Origin: a virus
Virus record (IMG/VR): IMGVR_UViG_3300025736_000233
Location: 1-22,132 of that record
Length of the DNA stretch: 22,132 nt
Reading direction: 5' to 3' (one strand)
The position numbers and the translations under genes are program-made. The notes under the pieces were generated by a model, which was given only the letters and a program-made list of their open reading frames with translations, had not been told where the DNA came from and made no database searches. This document shows positions 1-6,113 of the stretch, piece by piece (position 1 is the stretch's first letter; the number at the start of each line of letters is the position of its first letter).

Positions 1-704
1 GTAAGAGTAGCGTTTTCAGAAGTAAGTCGACTGACCTCATCGCTCGCTGCCTTGAGCTTTGAATCGAGTTCTTCAATCTTGTCCTCTGGATTCTTTTCAT
101 ATGTTGCTAACACCTCTCCTTTGTAGGTAATTTTGTAAACATCATCCTGTTGTGGTGGTGGTGCTGAGTATACAGTATTGCTCTTAATTCTCCACCACAT
201 ATCGCCACTAACAGATTTATTCCAACTTGAACCAGGGCATGCAGTCGCAGTTAATTCTTTGTGTCCAACAATGTTTTCCCATGAGGTAATATTACAGATA
301 GACGCTGTATCAATAAAAAACTTACACAATTTATGAGCTGATGTAATCTGTTCATCACTCGGAAGTCCTTTAGTAAAATCTCCAACTAAAGAAACACCTA
401 AAACTTTTTCGTTCATGTTGGCAACATGTGCTCTAGCCGTTCCAATATCTCCCACATACCAGACTTTACCATCTTTAGTAATGATAAAGTGATAGCCGAT
501 ACCTCCCCAACCACGGGCTTTATGTAAGAGAGCAATATCATCTGGTGTTGCATCAGAAGAGGTAACAGTGTGATGGATAACCACATACTGAACCTGAGTG
601 ATAGGTCTTTCCCAAGACCATGTATAGGAGTTACCCCAAATAGGCATTCTATAATCAATAAAATTATCACCCAATTCGGGTACTGTAAAAGTTGTATCAG
701 ACAT
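1..704 (-). CDS. N-acetylmuramoyl-L-alanine amidase endolysin (C-terminus beyond window)
   Basis: This is an open frame of 234 codons from an ATG at 704 with no stop before the window edge. It reads as a T7-lysozyme/PGRP-type (Amidase_2) zinc amidase, which would cleave the MurNAc-L-alanine bond of peptidoglycan. The zinc ligands visible are His44 (in VVIHHT), His148 (in VGHKEL) and Cys156 (in ACPG). Tyr71 (in GYHF) sits where the family has its catalytic Tyr. The catalytic domain ends near residue 175. A Pro-rich linker (APPPQQ) and a heptad-like segment (residues about 208-234) follow, so the missing C-terminus may be a coiled coil or wall-binding part. The start is coupled to the upstream 52-residue gene (TAA, one base, ATG). 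The holin-like gene upstream makes this the lytic enzyme of a lysis cassette. Identification is strong; the total length is unknown. Confidence 0.93.
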   Translation of the reverse strand, partial: MSDTTFTVPELGDNFIDYRMPIWGNSYTWSWERPITQVQYVVIHHTVTSSDATPDDIALLHKARGWGGIGYHFIITKDGKVWYVGDIGTARAHVANMNEKVLGVSLVGDFTKGLPSDEQITSAHKLCKFFIDTASICNITSWENIVGHKELTATACPGSSWNKSVSGDMWWRIKSNTVYSAPPPQQDDVYKITYKGEVLATYEKNPEDKIEELDSKLKAASDEVSRLTSENATL

Positions 705-705
705 A

Positions 706-864
706 TTACTTTTTCAAACCCCCTTTTTTTAGTTCCTTTTTAGAAATAGAGGAGTTTCCAGCAATATTATAATCTTGTTTTAATTGCGGAGCGAACACTT
801 TCTTCAAGCGTTCTTGTTCTTTCTTGGTAAGTTTCTTCCAGCTAGGGAGTTCAGTTAGATCCAT
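706..864 (-). CDS. Small basic protein of 52 residues between membrane protein and endolysin
   Basis: The ATG at 864 opens a 52-codon frame ending in TAA at 706. It overlaps the end of the upstream 148-residue gene by 14 nt and stops one base before the endolysin ATG, so translational coupling on both sides is likely. The product begins MDLTELPSWKKLTKKEQ, is rich in Lys (17 of 52) and ends GGLKK. It has no membrane segment and no Cys. Tight packing in the lysis cassette supports it being real, but I do not recognise the family. It could be a small lysis regulator or a structural accessory; neither can be shown from sequence. Confidence 0.68.
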   Translation of the reverse strand: MDLTELPSWKKLTKKEQERLKKVFAPQLKQDYNIAGNSSISKKELKKGGLKK

Positions 865-1297
865 AAGGCTTAATCACATGGAATCCTTCTGTTTCCCATG
901 TAACAGTAATATATCTAAGTGGATTAATCCTACGTGTTGATGATACTTCTAAAATATATATTCCACCTGGGATAGTTTCAGGAATTATGGTACTAGAGAT
1001 AACGTCTTTCTTACAACCTTTAAATGGTACACCACTAATAGTAGGTAATGTAAAAATAACTCCATTAATTAAACGTCTAGAAATTTGAGCAGGTTTATCT
1101 GTATAGCTACAAAAATCTACTTCAAAGATAAGTGATTCGCCGACCATTACAGTCTTTGTAAAAACTTTAGCGGGAGACTTAACTTCAATAACTTTATAAG
1201 GCCAATATAGCCAATAAAAACTAATTACCAAGAGAAAAAAAGCTAGAGATAAAGTGATAAATGCAAAACAATGTAAAAATCTACGTTTAAAATTCAT
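851..1297 (-). CDS. Membrane-anchored protein with extracytoplasmic beta-rich domain, 148 residues
   Basis: The product has a short basic N-terminus (MNFKRRFLH), then one long hydrophobic segment (about residues 9-33, rich in Phe, Leu and Trp). A mainly beta-strand domain of about 110 residues follows. The layout is a type II signal-anchor protein with the C-terminal domain outside the membrane. Cys residues near positions 63 and 95 could form a disulfide there. The gene starts two bases after the stop of the holin-like gene and overlaps the next small gene. Position and topology suggest a lysis-accessory role (spanin-like or holin-partner) or a superinfection-exclusion membrane protein; both are inference, and I recognise no named family. 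Confidence 0.72.
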   Translation of the reverse strand: MNFKRRFLHCFAFITLSLAFFLLVISFYWLYWPYKVIEVKSPAKVFTKTVMVGESLIFEVDFCSYTDKPAQISRRLINGVIFTLPTISGVPFKGCKKDVISSTIIPETIPGGIYILEVSSTRRINPLRYITVTWETEGFHVIKPYGSN

Positions 1298-1299
1298 AT

Positions 1300-1521
1300 T
1301 TATCCTATTATTACTAACCCTATAATAGCACCTACAACGGCTACTAATATCAGAGCTACTAGCCCATAAACTATTTTTTTAACTGGTTCAAATTCAATAC
1401 GCGTAATATAATCTTCTTCAAGTTTGTCATCAATCTTATCAACACGTTCTTTAATATGTATAATGTTGTTTGCCATAACAGCCAACTGCACATCTTTCGA
1501 ATTGGTTTTCTTACTTGCCAT
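1300..1521 (-). CDS. XhlA/holin-like protein: coiled coil plus C-terminal membrane segment
   Basis: The 73-residue product has a charged amphipathic N-terminal half (NNIIHIKERVDKIDDKLEED) and a hydrophobic C-terminal segment from about residue 50 (VYGLVALILVAVVGAIIGLV). A soluble coiled coil followed by a C-terminal transmembrane helix is the layout of the XhlA family, which works with a holin to time access of the endolysin to the cell wall. The start lies inside the end of the preceding Cys-rich gene (11-nt overlap), and the stop is two bases from the next start. A tail-anchored protein of another function is possible, but the lysis neighbourhood favours this call. Confidence 0.75.
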   Translation of the reverse strand: MASKKTNSKDVQLAVMANNIIHIKERVDKIDDKLEEDYITRIEFEPVKKIVYGLVALILVAVVGAIIGLVIIG

Positions 1522-1702
1522 AATTAGTTTTCCTTTCCACTTCTTGCTTATAATTATGACCTAGCTCTCTTCGGAAAGTCAATATCTTCGTCCGAAAAAG
1601 ACCACACTTTTCGCAACAAATTGAGGCTACTGCCTCTATAGAATCCTTAGATTTTTCAATCACTTCAAAACCAAGTGGTTTGAATTTGTGTATACAATCC
1701 AT
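1511..1702 (-). CDS. Small Cys-containing protein of 63 residues, possible metal binder
   Basis: The product starts MDCIHKFKPLGFEVIEK and carries a CC-x2-C group (ICCEKCGLF) near residues 29-33. With Cys3 and His5, this gives enough ligands for one zinc site, as in small zinc-ribbon-like phage proteins. The rest is hydrophilic with a basic C-terminus. The gene lies between the last fibre gene and the holin-like gene, starts just after the fibre stop (TAG, then TATT, ATG) and overlaps the holin-like gene by 11 nt. I do not recognise a family. Metal binding is inferred only from the Cys/His pattern. Confidence 0.6.
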   Translation of the reverse strand: MDCIHKFKPLGFEVIEKSKDSIEAVASICCEKCGLFRTKILTFRRELGHNYKQEVERKTNYGK

Positions 1703-1706
1703 AATA

Positions 1707-2843
1707 CTAAATTATGCTTGCGAGCGATCCGCACCAAGCGTAACCTCCTTCTGATGTACTTATTGATCCTTGATTACTTGAACCTGTTATACTACATGCT
1801 TCAACTCTAACCCTTCCAACTCCACCAGCACCTCCATTACCACCTTCGCTTGATGTCCCACCTGCTCCTTGATTACAAGTTATTAAATTAGTCCCAATAT
1901 CAGCAATCTCACTTTTAATTAAAATTGATCCACCGCCTCCACCGCCACCACCACCGCAACGGATACTTCCACCAGTAGCATTACTACCATTCGCACCATT
2001 ACTGGTAATATTACCTGTAACAGTTACTCTCCTAGCTAATAGCAATATAATTCCACCACCCTTGCCTCCAAGTCCTGCAGTTTGCCCACCATCTGATTGT
2101 GAACCACCTCCACCGCCACCAGAGCCAAACGATATCTCTGTTAAATCTGCTGTTCCATATAATGTACCACCAGTTCCTCCACCTTGCTGTGCAGAACCTC
2201 CTCCTTTTTGTCCTGATGCTCCACCTGTAGCGTGAGCACCGCCGCCACCACCACCAGCACCATCAGCAGTAGCAGAACCTCTGCCACCGCCACCGCCACC
2301 GCCATTGGCACTTGCAGTAACAGTAAAACTTTCATTGGGATGGCTTCCACCCTGTTTCCCAGAGTTATCCGAACCACCAGTTGCACTTGTCCGATAACCA
2401 TTACCACCAGCACTTATTTCACCAATGGCTGTTGTAGCTCCAGAACAAGCATAAGCCAAAATTCCACCAACACTTCCTGTCCATGCTTTAGCATCTAAAG
2501 TAAATCCACTACTAACATTAATTCCAACATATTCTTTAACTACTAATACTTGGGCAGCATCATTCCCGCTAGTCACATAACTATTAGCTAATGGAAGCAT
2601 CGTTGTAATAGTCCCACTAGAATAACTACTAATTCTATTTAATTCCCATAACCCATAATTAGTCCCTCTGCTTTGGTGAATCATAATTAGCTGACCAGCA
2701 GCAAAGGAGGCATTAGTAGCTGTGAAACTAAATTCAGTTGCTGTTCCAACAGCAGTAGAATCTATAGGGGCATCGGTTGTATCACTGTCTATATCTAGTT
2801 GCCCATCAGTACTTAATCCAAATGTCGGTCCAAGTATCTGCAT
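1707..2843 (-). CDS. Glycine-rich tail fibre/adhesin, 378 residues
   Basis: The N-terminal 140 residues are beta-rich with ordinary composition. Residues about 140-350 hold many Gly runs of 5-9 residues separated by short polar stretches, plus an inner stretch GKGGGIILLLARRVTVTGNI. Such composition fits a polyglycine-II helical sandwich as in the adhesin tips of some phages, or a glycine-rich beta-helix. The whole protein is collinear with the first 370 residues of the 939-residue hub protein at 6114-8933. Shared landmarks are a GKQGGSHP motif, ANGGGGGGG, SQSDGGQT, GLGGKGGGI versus GVGGKGGGI, and RCGGGGGGG. It is therefore a stand-alone paralogue of the hub's adhesin module. A role in receptor or surface binding is inferred. 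Confidence 0.85.
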   Translation of the reverse strand: MQILGPTFGLSTDGQLDIDSDTTDAPIDSTAVGTATEFSFTATNASFAAGQLIMIHQSRGTNYGLWELNRISSYSSGTITTMLPLANSYVTSGNDAAQVLVVKEYVGINVSSGFTLDAKAWTGSVGGILAYACSGATTAIGEISAGGNGYRTSATGGSDNSGKQGGSHPNESFTVTASANGGGGGGGRGSATADGAGGGGGGAHATGGASGQKGGGSAQQGGGTGGTLYGTADLTEISFGSGGGGGGSQSDGGQTAGLGGKGGGIILLLARRVTVTGNITSNGANGSNATGGSIRCGGGGGGGGGSILIKSEIADIGTNLITCNQGAGGTSSEGGNGGAGGVGRVRVEACSITGSSNQGSISTSEGGYAWCGSLASII

Positions 2844-2847
2844 ATTA

Positions 2848-3279
2848 TTAACTACACTTAATTTCTATTGTTAAATCAGCACCAGCAGTTGAACTGCCAA
2901 TCTGGTCAATATCTAAAGTGATAACATCTTCTTCTGTTAAAGACGCTGTATCGAAATTAGCTGATGTTCCTAGATTAGCTGCTGCTTCGATTGTTACTCT
3001 ATTCCCTTGTGTTGCCCAGATAGTTGTTCCGTTCAAATTTATATCTAGGATAATACTCGCACCAACAGGGGGGGTCTTTACATAAGCATATACTTTTTCA
3101 ATCGTTAAACCTTTCGGGATAATAAGAGACGGAACTACATCCGTTCCTGTTGTTAAAGTTCCAACAACCGTGAAAGTAAGTGTTGGTCGAATAGCAGCGG
3201 AAAGATTAGTAAAATTAGTATTAACCTTAGCTGACTCGATCTGTGTATTTGGTGTGAAAGTGTTTAGTGATACTCCCAT
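2848..3279 (-). CDS. Virion structural protein of 143 residues, probable fibre/baseplate accessory
   Basis: The start MGVSLNTFTPNTQIESAKVNTNF resembles the conserved N-terminus of many small phage structural proteins, with a short helix that reads like an oligomerisation segment. The rest alternates beta strands (TLTFTVVGTL, SLIIPKGLTIEKVYAYV, DLTIEIKCS), consistent with a jelly-roll or beta-sandwich. No catalytic motif is visible. It is preceded by its own promoter and leader hairpin. There is no Shine-Dalgarno sequence upstream of the ATG: the bases before it are U-rich. It stops four bases before the Gly-rich fibre start. A tail-associated role is inferred from context and composition. Confidence 0.72.
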   Translation of the reverse strand: MGVSLNTFTPNTQIESAKVNTNFTNLSAAIRPTLTFTVVGTLTTGTDVVPSLIIPKGLTIEKVYAYVKTPPVGASIILDINLNGTTIWATQGNRVTIEAAANLGTSANFDTASLTEEDVITLDIDQIGSSTAGADLTIEIKCS

Positions 3280-3316
3280 AAAACAATAGAAAGCCCAACC
3301 TAAGTTAAGGCTTCCT
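3280..3316 (-). terminator. Terminator-like leader hairpin abutting a start codon
   Basis: On the minus strand an 8-bp stem AGGAAGCC (3316-3309) / GGCUUUCU (3295-3288), with one G-U pair, encloses a 13-nt loop. AUUGUUUU follows directly, ending at the ATG at 3279. The shape is that of an intrinsic terminator or attenuator. It sits between the promoter at 3366-3337 and the gene, so it may attenuate that transcript and stop read-through from upstream fibre genes. The U-run is interrupted, so terminator strength is uncertain. Confidence 0.5.
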
Positions 3317-3336
3317 TTCTTAAACTTCTTAGTATT

Positions 3337-3366
3337 ATCGTAACCTTATTACCCATAGATTGTCAA
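3337..3366 (-). promoter_or_regulatory. Sigma70-type promoter for the late fibre/lysis genes
   Basis: TTGACA (3366-3361), an 18-nt spacer, then TACGAT (3342-3337). The -35 box begins immediately after the stop codon of the 82-residue gene. The same TTGACA-18-nt-TAnnnT layout, and the bases AnCTA right after TTGACA, recur at 17940 and 19409. It would drive the genes from 3279 down to the endolysin. Confidence 0.6.
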
Positions 3367-3615
3367 TCACTTGTGTTTAGTGGTCGCCCTTTTATGTTTA
3401 ATCTGGATATTCTTGCCCTTCTTGGTAACGCTTCTTTTCCTGACGTTATGTAATAAATCAAGAGCTTCATCATCAGATAAATCTGAAACGTCAATTTCTC
3501 TCTTAACCTTTTTACCTATAACTCTAAGAGTCGCCCCTCCAATTTCCATAGATGTACTACCATCTTCAAAGATTACCCATGTTTTCTTTTTATTAGAAAG
3601 TTTAAAATCTTTCAT
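3367..3615 (-). CDS. Small basic protein of 82 residues
   Basis: The product is MKDFKLSNKKKTWVIFEDG through a C-terminus rich in Lys, Arg and His (KRATTKHK). The N-terminal half has a short beta-rich pattern (TWVIFEDG, ATLRVIGKKVKREI). An acidic patch, DVSDLSDDEALDLL, follows and then a basic tail. A near-perfect ribosome binding site, AAGGAGGT, lies 6 bases before the ATG and overlaps the stop of the 667-residue fibre gene. I do not recognise the family. The basic tail hints at nucleic acid or acidic-surface binding; a chaperone for the neighbouring fibre is an alternative. Confidence 0.65.
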   Translation of the reverse strand: MKDFKLSNKKKTWVIFEDGSTSMEIGGATLRVIGKKVKREIDVSDLSDDEALDLLHNVRKRSVTKKGKNIQIKHKRATTKHK

Positions 3616-3626
3616 AATTTACCTCC

Positions 3627-5630
3627 TTAAGATGATTTATTAACTATTAATCTTGCGTTTACAAATCCTGTAACTGTCTGTGTAGAACCAGTATTATTCT
3701 TTAAACAGGTTATCTGTACTATATCATCATCGTCCGTAGAACCCCAGTCCTCCCAAATAGACATCTCCCAATTTCCCGCACTAATGTTGCTACCTATCGG
3801 AATTTGATTAGCCGTAATAACATCTCCTTGATAGAACGAACCATGGATTGTTCCCCAAAGTCTAGTGCCACTTACTTCAGGAAGAATCTGAAGTGTAAAC
3901 ACCAGTCTATCGCCATCGTCAACACTATTTGAAGATGACGCAGTATCACGTAAAATTAAATTAACTCCAGAAGCTGTTAATAACGAACCAGATATTGTCG
4001 AAACATAAGAATCTCCGCTTTGAATAATACTATCTACTTGTCCAGGCTGTTTTAAACCACCAATAGTCAAGTTCCTTATATATTGTGGTATTTGGCTAGT
4101 TCCTATCTCATGTATCCGTGCTTTAGCTGAAGTATGCTGTGATTGTGTAGCAATGATATCTGCTTTAGCACTATTGTCTTGAGGGGTGTTGATATTAGCT
4201 TTAGCCGAACTATCATGTGTCTGGGTTGGAATAGGTATATTAGCTAAAGCACTATTAACTTGAGTATTATCTGTAACTAAGATATTAGATTTAGCCGAGC
4301 TATCGTTTGCACCTACAACATAGATATCCGCTTTAACTGAATTAACTTTCTTCCTTTCTGTTGTGTAATGAACTACAAGTCTACATGGATTGCCAACGGG
4401 AGCATCATATTCTTTATAGGCATGACGATTAGACCCTGTCGAACCATTATCCTCAAGAAAAAACCCGATAGAGTTACCAGAAGACCAGCCATCTCTATTA
4501 ATAATTTCTTGGAAAACATCTGATATATCTGGAGTAGTATAATCGTCTCCACCGATAGTATCTCCCCCCTCCCAATCTACACTCACACTCGTTTTATCTC
4601 TCCCAGTAGGATCAGAACTGAAGTCAGCAGTATTGTCTTCATCAATCCCATAGATTTTTTTATAAACATAATAATCCTCAGTGGTTATAGCAGCTTCGAG
4701 AATTAAATAAGCAGAAGTAATAGTTGCCCCTTGTGGGATAGTTACATTCCTAAATCTAACTACTCCTGTTAATGATCTTGTTAACCAATAGCCAACATAA
4801 TACCAAACACCTGTATAAGACCAATCCCAGGGCGGACTAAGACTTGGATCTTTTTGACCATCATCTTCACTAGCACTTACAGTTGCATTGAAAATCTTGA
4901 CAATATATGCTCCAGCATGGTTCACTTGTTTTGGACTAATATTAGCTTTAGCAGAGTTATTTATTGCTTCTGACTCAACTATTGAAGCTTTAGCTGAACT
5001 ATCTTGAGTATTATCAGTAACTAAAATATTCGCCTTAGCTGAATTATTATCTGTGTTATCGACAACCAAGATATCTGCTTTAGCTGAGTTAGATTGACCC
5101 ACCGTATAAGTAATCTCTAATAAAGCAGCTTTAGCTGAATCTCCATCATAAGAATGAAAACCAATATTATCATTAGAAGAAGAACCATCATCATAGATAA
5201 AAAAGCCCATTGCATTACCAGAAGCCCAAGAACCCCTATCAACAATTTCTTGGACGATATCGGTAATATCTGGAGATGTTACTGGAACATTCTGACTAAC
5301 ATTCCCAAAATCCCAGTCTACTGTAGCAGTAGTTTTATCTCTCCCAGTAGGATCGGAGCTAAAATCAGCAGTATTATCCTCATCAATCCCATAAATCTTT
5401 GTAAGAATACTATCTACATCATCGTAATTTGGAGTTAATGTTATAGTAGCCGAGGTAATTATTGCTCCGTGAGGGATTGTAACATCAATAAACCTTACGC
5501 CTGGTAGATAAGTGTCTGAAGCAGATGCACCAGCTCTAATTTCAGATCCTACGTAATCCCAACTTCCTAGAACTACAATTTTTTGACCATCATCTGCACT
5601 AGCAACTACTCTTTTACTATAGCTTGCCAT
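3627..5630 (-). CDS. Modular tail fibre: two beta-sandwich domains, two SAK repeat blocks, C-terminal IGG/QPG domain
   Basis: The 667-residue protein reads as five modules. Residues 1-178 and about 237-428 are two copies of a beta-sandwich domain. Each carries a VSASxDDGQK-type start, VRFxxVTIPxGAxITSA, KIYGIDEDNTADFSSDPTGRDKT, a TxPDI motif and a SGNxxGFFxxD motif. The domain resembles DNRLRE/CBM96-like modules common in phage and cell-surface proteins. Residues 181-236 and 430-510 are SAK repeat blocks of 4 and 6 units. Residues about 512-667 match the separate 158-residue protein encoded just upstream. No enzyme motif is visible; carbohydrate or surface binding is inferred for the sandwich domains. 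The start is one base after the upstream stop, with a GGGAG ribosome site. Confidence 0.85.
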   Translation of the reverse strand: MASYSKRVVASADDGQKIVVLGSWDYVGSEIRAGASASDTYLPGVRFIDVTIPHGAIITSATITLTPNYDDVDSILTKIYGIDEDNTADFSSDPTGRDKTTATVDWDFGNVSQNVPVTSPDITDIVQEIVDRGSWASGNAMGFFIYDDGSSSNDNIGFHSYDGDSAKAALLEITYTVGQSNSAKADILVVDNTDNNSAKANILVTDNTQDSSAKASIVESEAINNSAKANISPKQVNHAGAYIVKIFNATVSASEDDGQKDPSLSPPWDWSYTGVWYYVGYWLTRSLTGVVRFRNVTIPQGATITSAYLILEAAITTEDYYVYKKIYGIDEDNTADFSSDPTGRDKTSVSVDWEGGDTIGGDDYTTPDISDVFQEIINRDGWSSGNSIGFFLEDNGSTGSNRHAYKEYDAPVGNPCRLVVHYTTERKKVNSVKADIYVVGANDSSAKSNILVTDNTQVNSALANIPIPTQTHDSSAKANINTPQDNSAKADIIATQSQHTSAKARIHEIGTSQIPQYIRNLTIGGLKQPGQVDSIIQSGDSYVSTISGSLLTASGVNLILRDTASSSNSVDDGDRLVFTLQILPEVSGTRLWGTIHGSFYQGDVITANQIPIGSNISAGNWEMSIWEDWGSTDDDDIVQITCLKNNTGSTQTVTGFVNARLIVNKSS
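4101..4343 (-). repeat. SAK repeat block, 6 units
   Basis: In-frame protein repeats in the 667-residue fibre (residues 430-510). Units begin NSVKADI, SSAKSNI, NSALANI, SSAKANI, NSAKADI and TSAKARI, and are 12-15 residues apart. They link the second beta-sandwich to the C-terminal IGG/QPG domain. Confidence 0.88.
4923..5090 (-). repeat. SAK repeat block, 4 units
   Basis: In-frame protein repeats in the 667-residue fibre (residues 181-236): NSAKADILVVDNTDN, NSAKANILVTDNTQD, SSAKASI and NSAKANI units. They separate the two copies of the beta-sandwich domain. Confidence 0.88.
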
Positions 5631-5631
5631 A

Positions 5632-6108
5632 TCATATACTCCCCGCGTTTACGATATAACGTGCGTTAGTCCCCACGTAAATATCATGGCTAGAACCAGA
5701 TTTATTGTAGATATAAGCTTTCTGGACAATATTGTTATCATCTGTATTTCCCCAATCCAACCACAAAACTAACTCCCAGTCCCCAGGAGTAATATTTGAT
5801 CCACTAGGAATAAGATTGGCACCTGCCACTGAGTCCTGATAAACGGATGTGTATAATGTACCAATCAATCGTCTGCCACCTATTGTTGGTGTTACTGTTG
5901 CGGTATAACTCACAGCCTCACCATCTGCAACTGTACTTGAAGTAGAAGCAGTCCCAGTCAGATGTAAATTAATTCCAGAGGCTGTAATATATCCACCAGA
6001 GATTGTTGTAGTATTCCCTTCATTAATGAATCCATACAACTCACCAGGCTGATTTTCACCGCCTATTGTTATATTTTTTATTTGTGTTGGCACCCTTATG
6101 TTCGTCAT
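5632..6108 (-). CDS. IGG/QPG-domain virion protein, 158 residues
   Basis: This is a single beta-rich domain, collinear with the C-terminus of the 667-residue fibre that follows it. Shared landmarks in order are NITIGGENQPGE versus NLTIGGLKQPGQ, TASGINL versus TASGVNL, a VYQD/FYQG segment, GSNITPGDWEL versus GSNISAGNWEM, and LDWGNTDDNNIVQ versus EDWGSTDDDDIVQ. It is therefore a free-standing paralogue of that fibre's terminal module, perhaps a co-assembling partner or baseplate-level connector. The gene starts five bases after the hub stop with only a weak ribosome site, so coupled translation is likely. No known function can be assigned beyond a tail-structural role. Confidence 0.78.
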   Translation of the reverse strand: MTNIRVPTQIKNITIGGENQPGELYGFINEGNTTTISGGYITASGINLHLTGTASTSSTVADGEAVSYTATVTPTIGGRRLIGTLYTSVYQDSVAGANLIPSGSNITPGDWELVLWLDWGNTDDNNIVQKAYIYNKSGSSHDIYVGTNARYIVNAGSI

Positions 6109-6113
6109 AATGA

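Noticed and set aside
413-670. A minus-strand 85-codon frame near the left edge
   Set aside because: It lies in another frame inside the amidase gene, which has intact zinc-ligand motifs and runs off the window.
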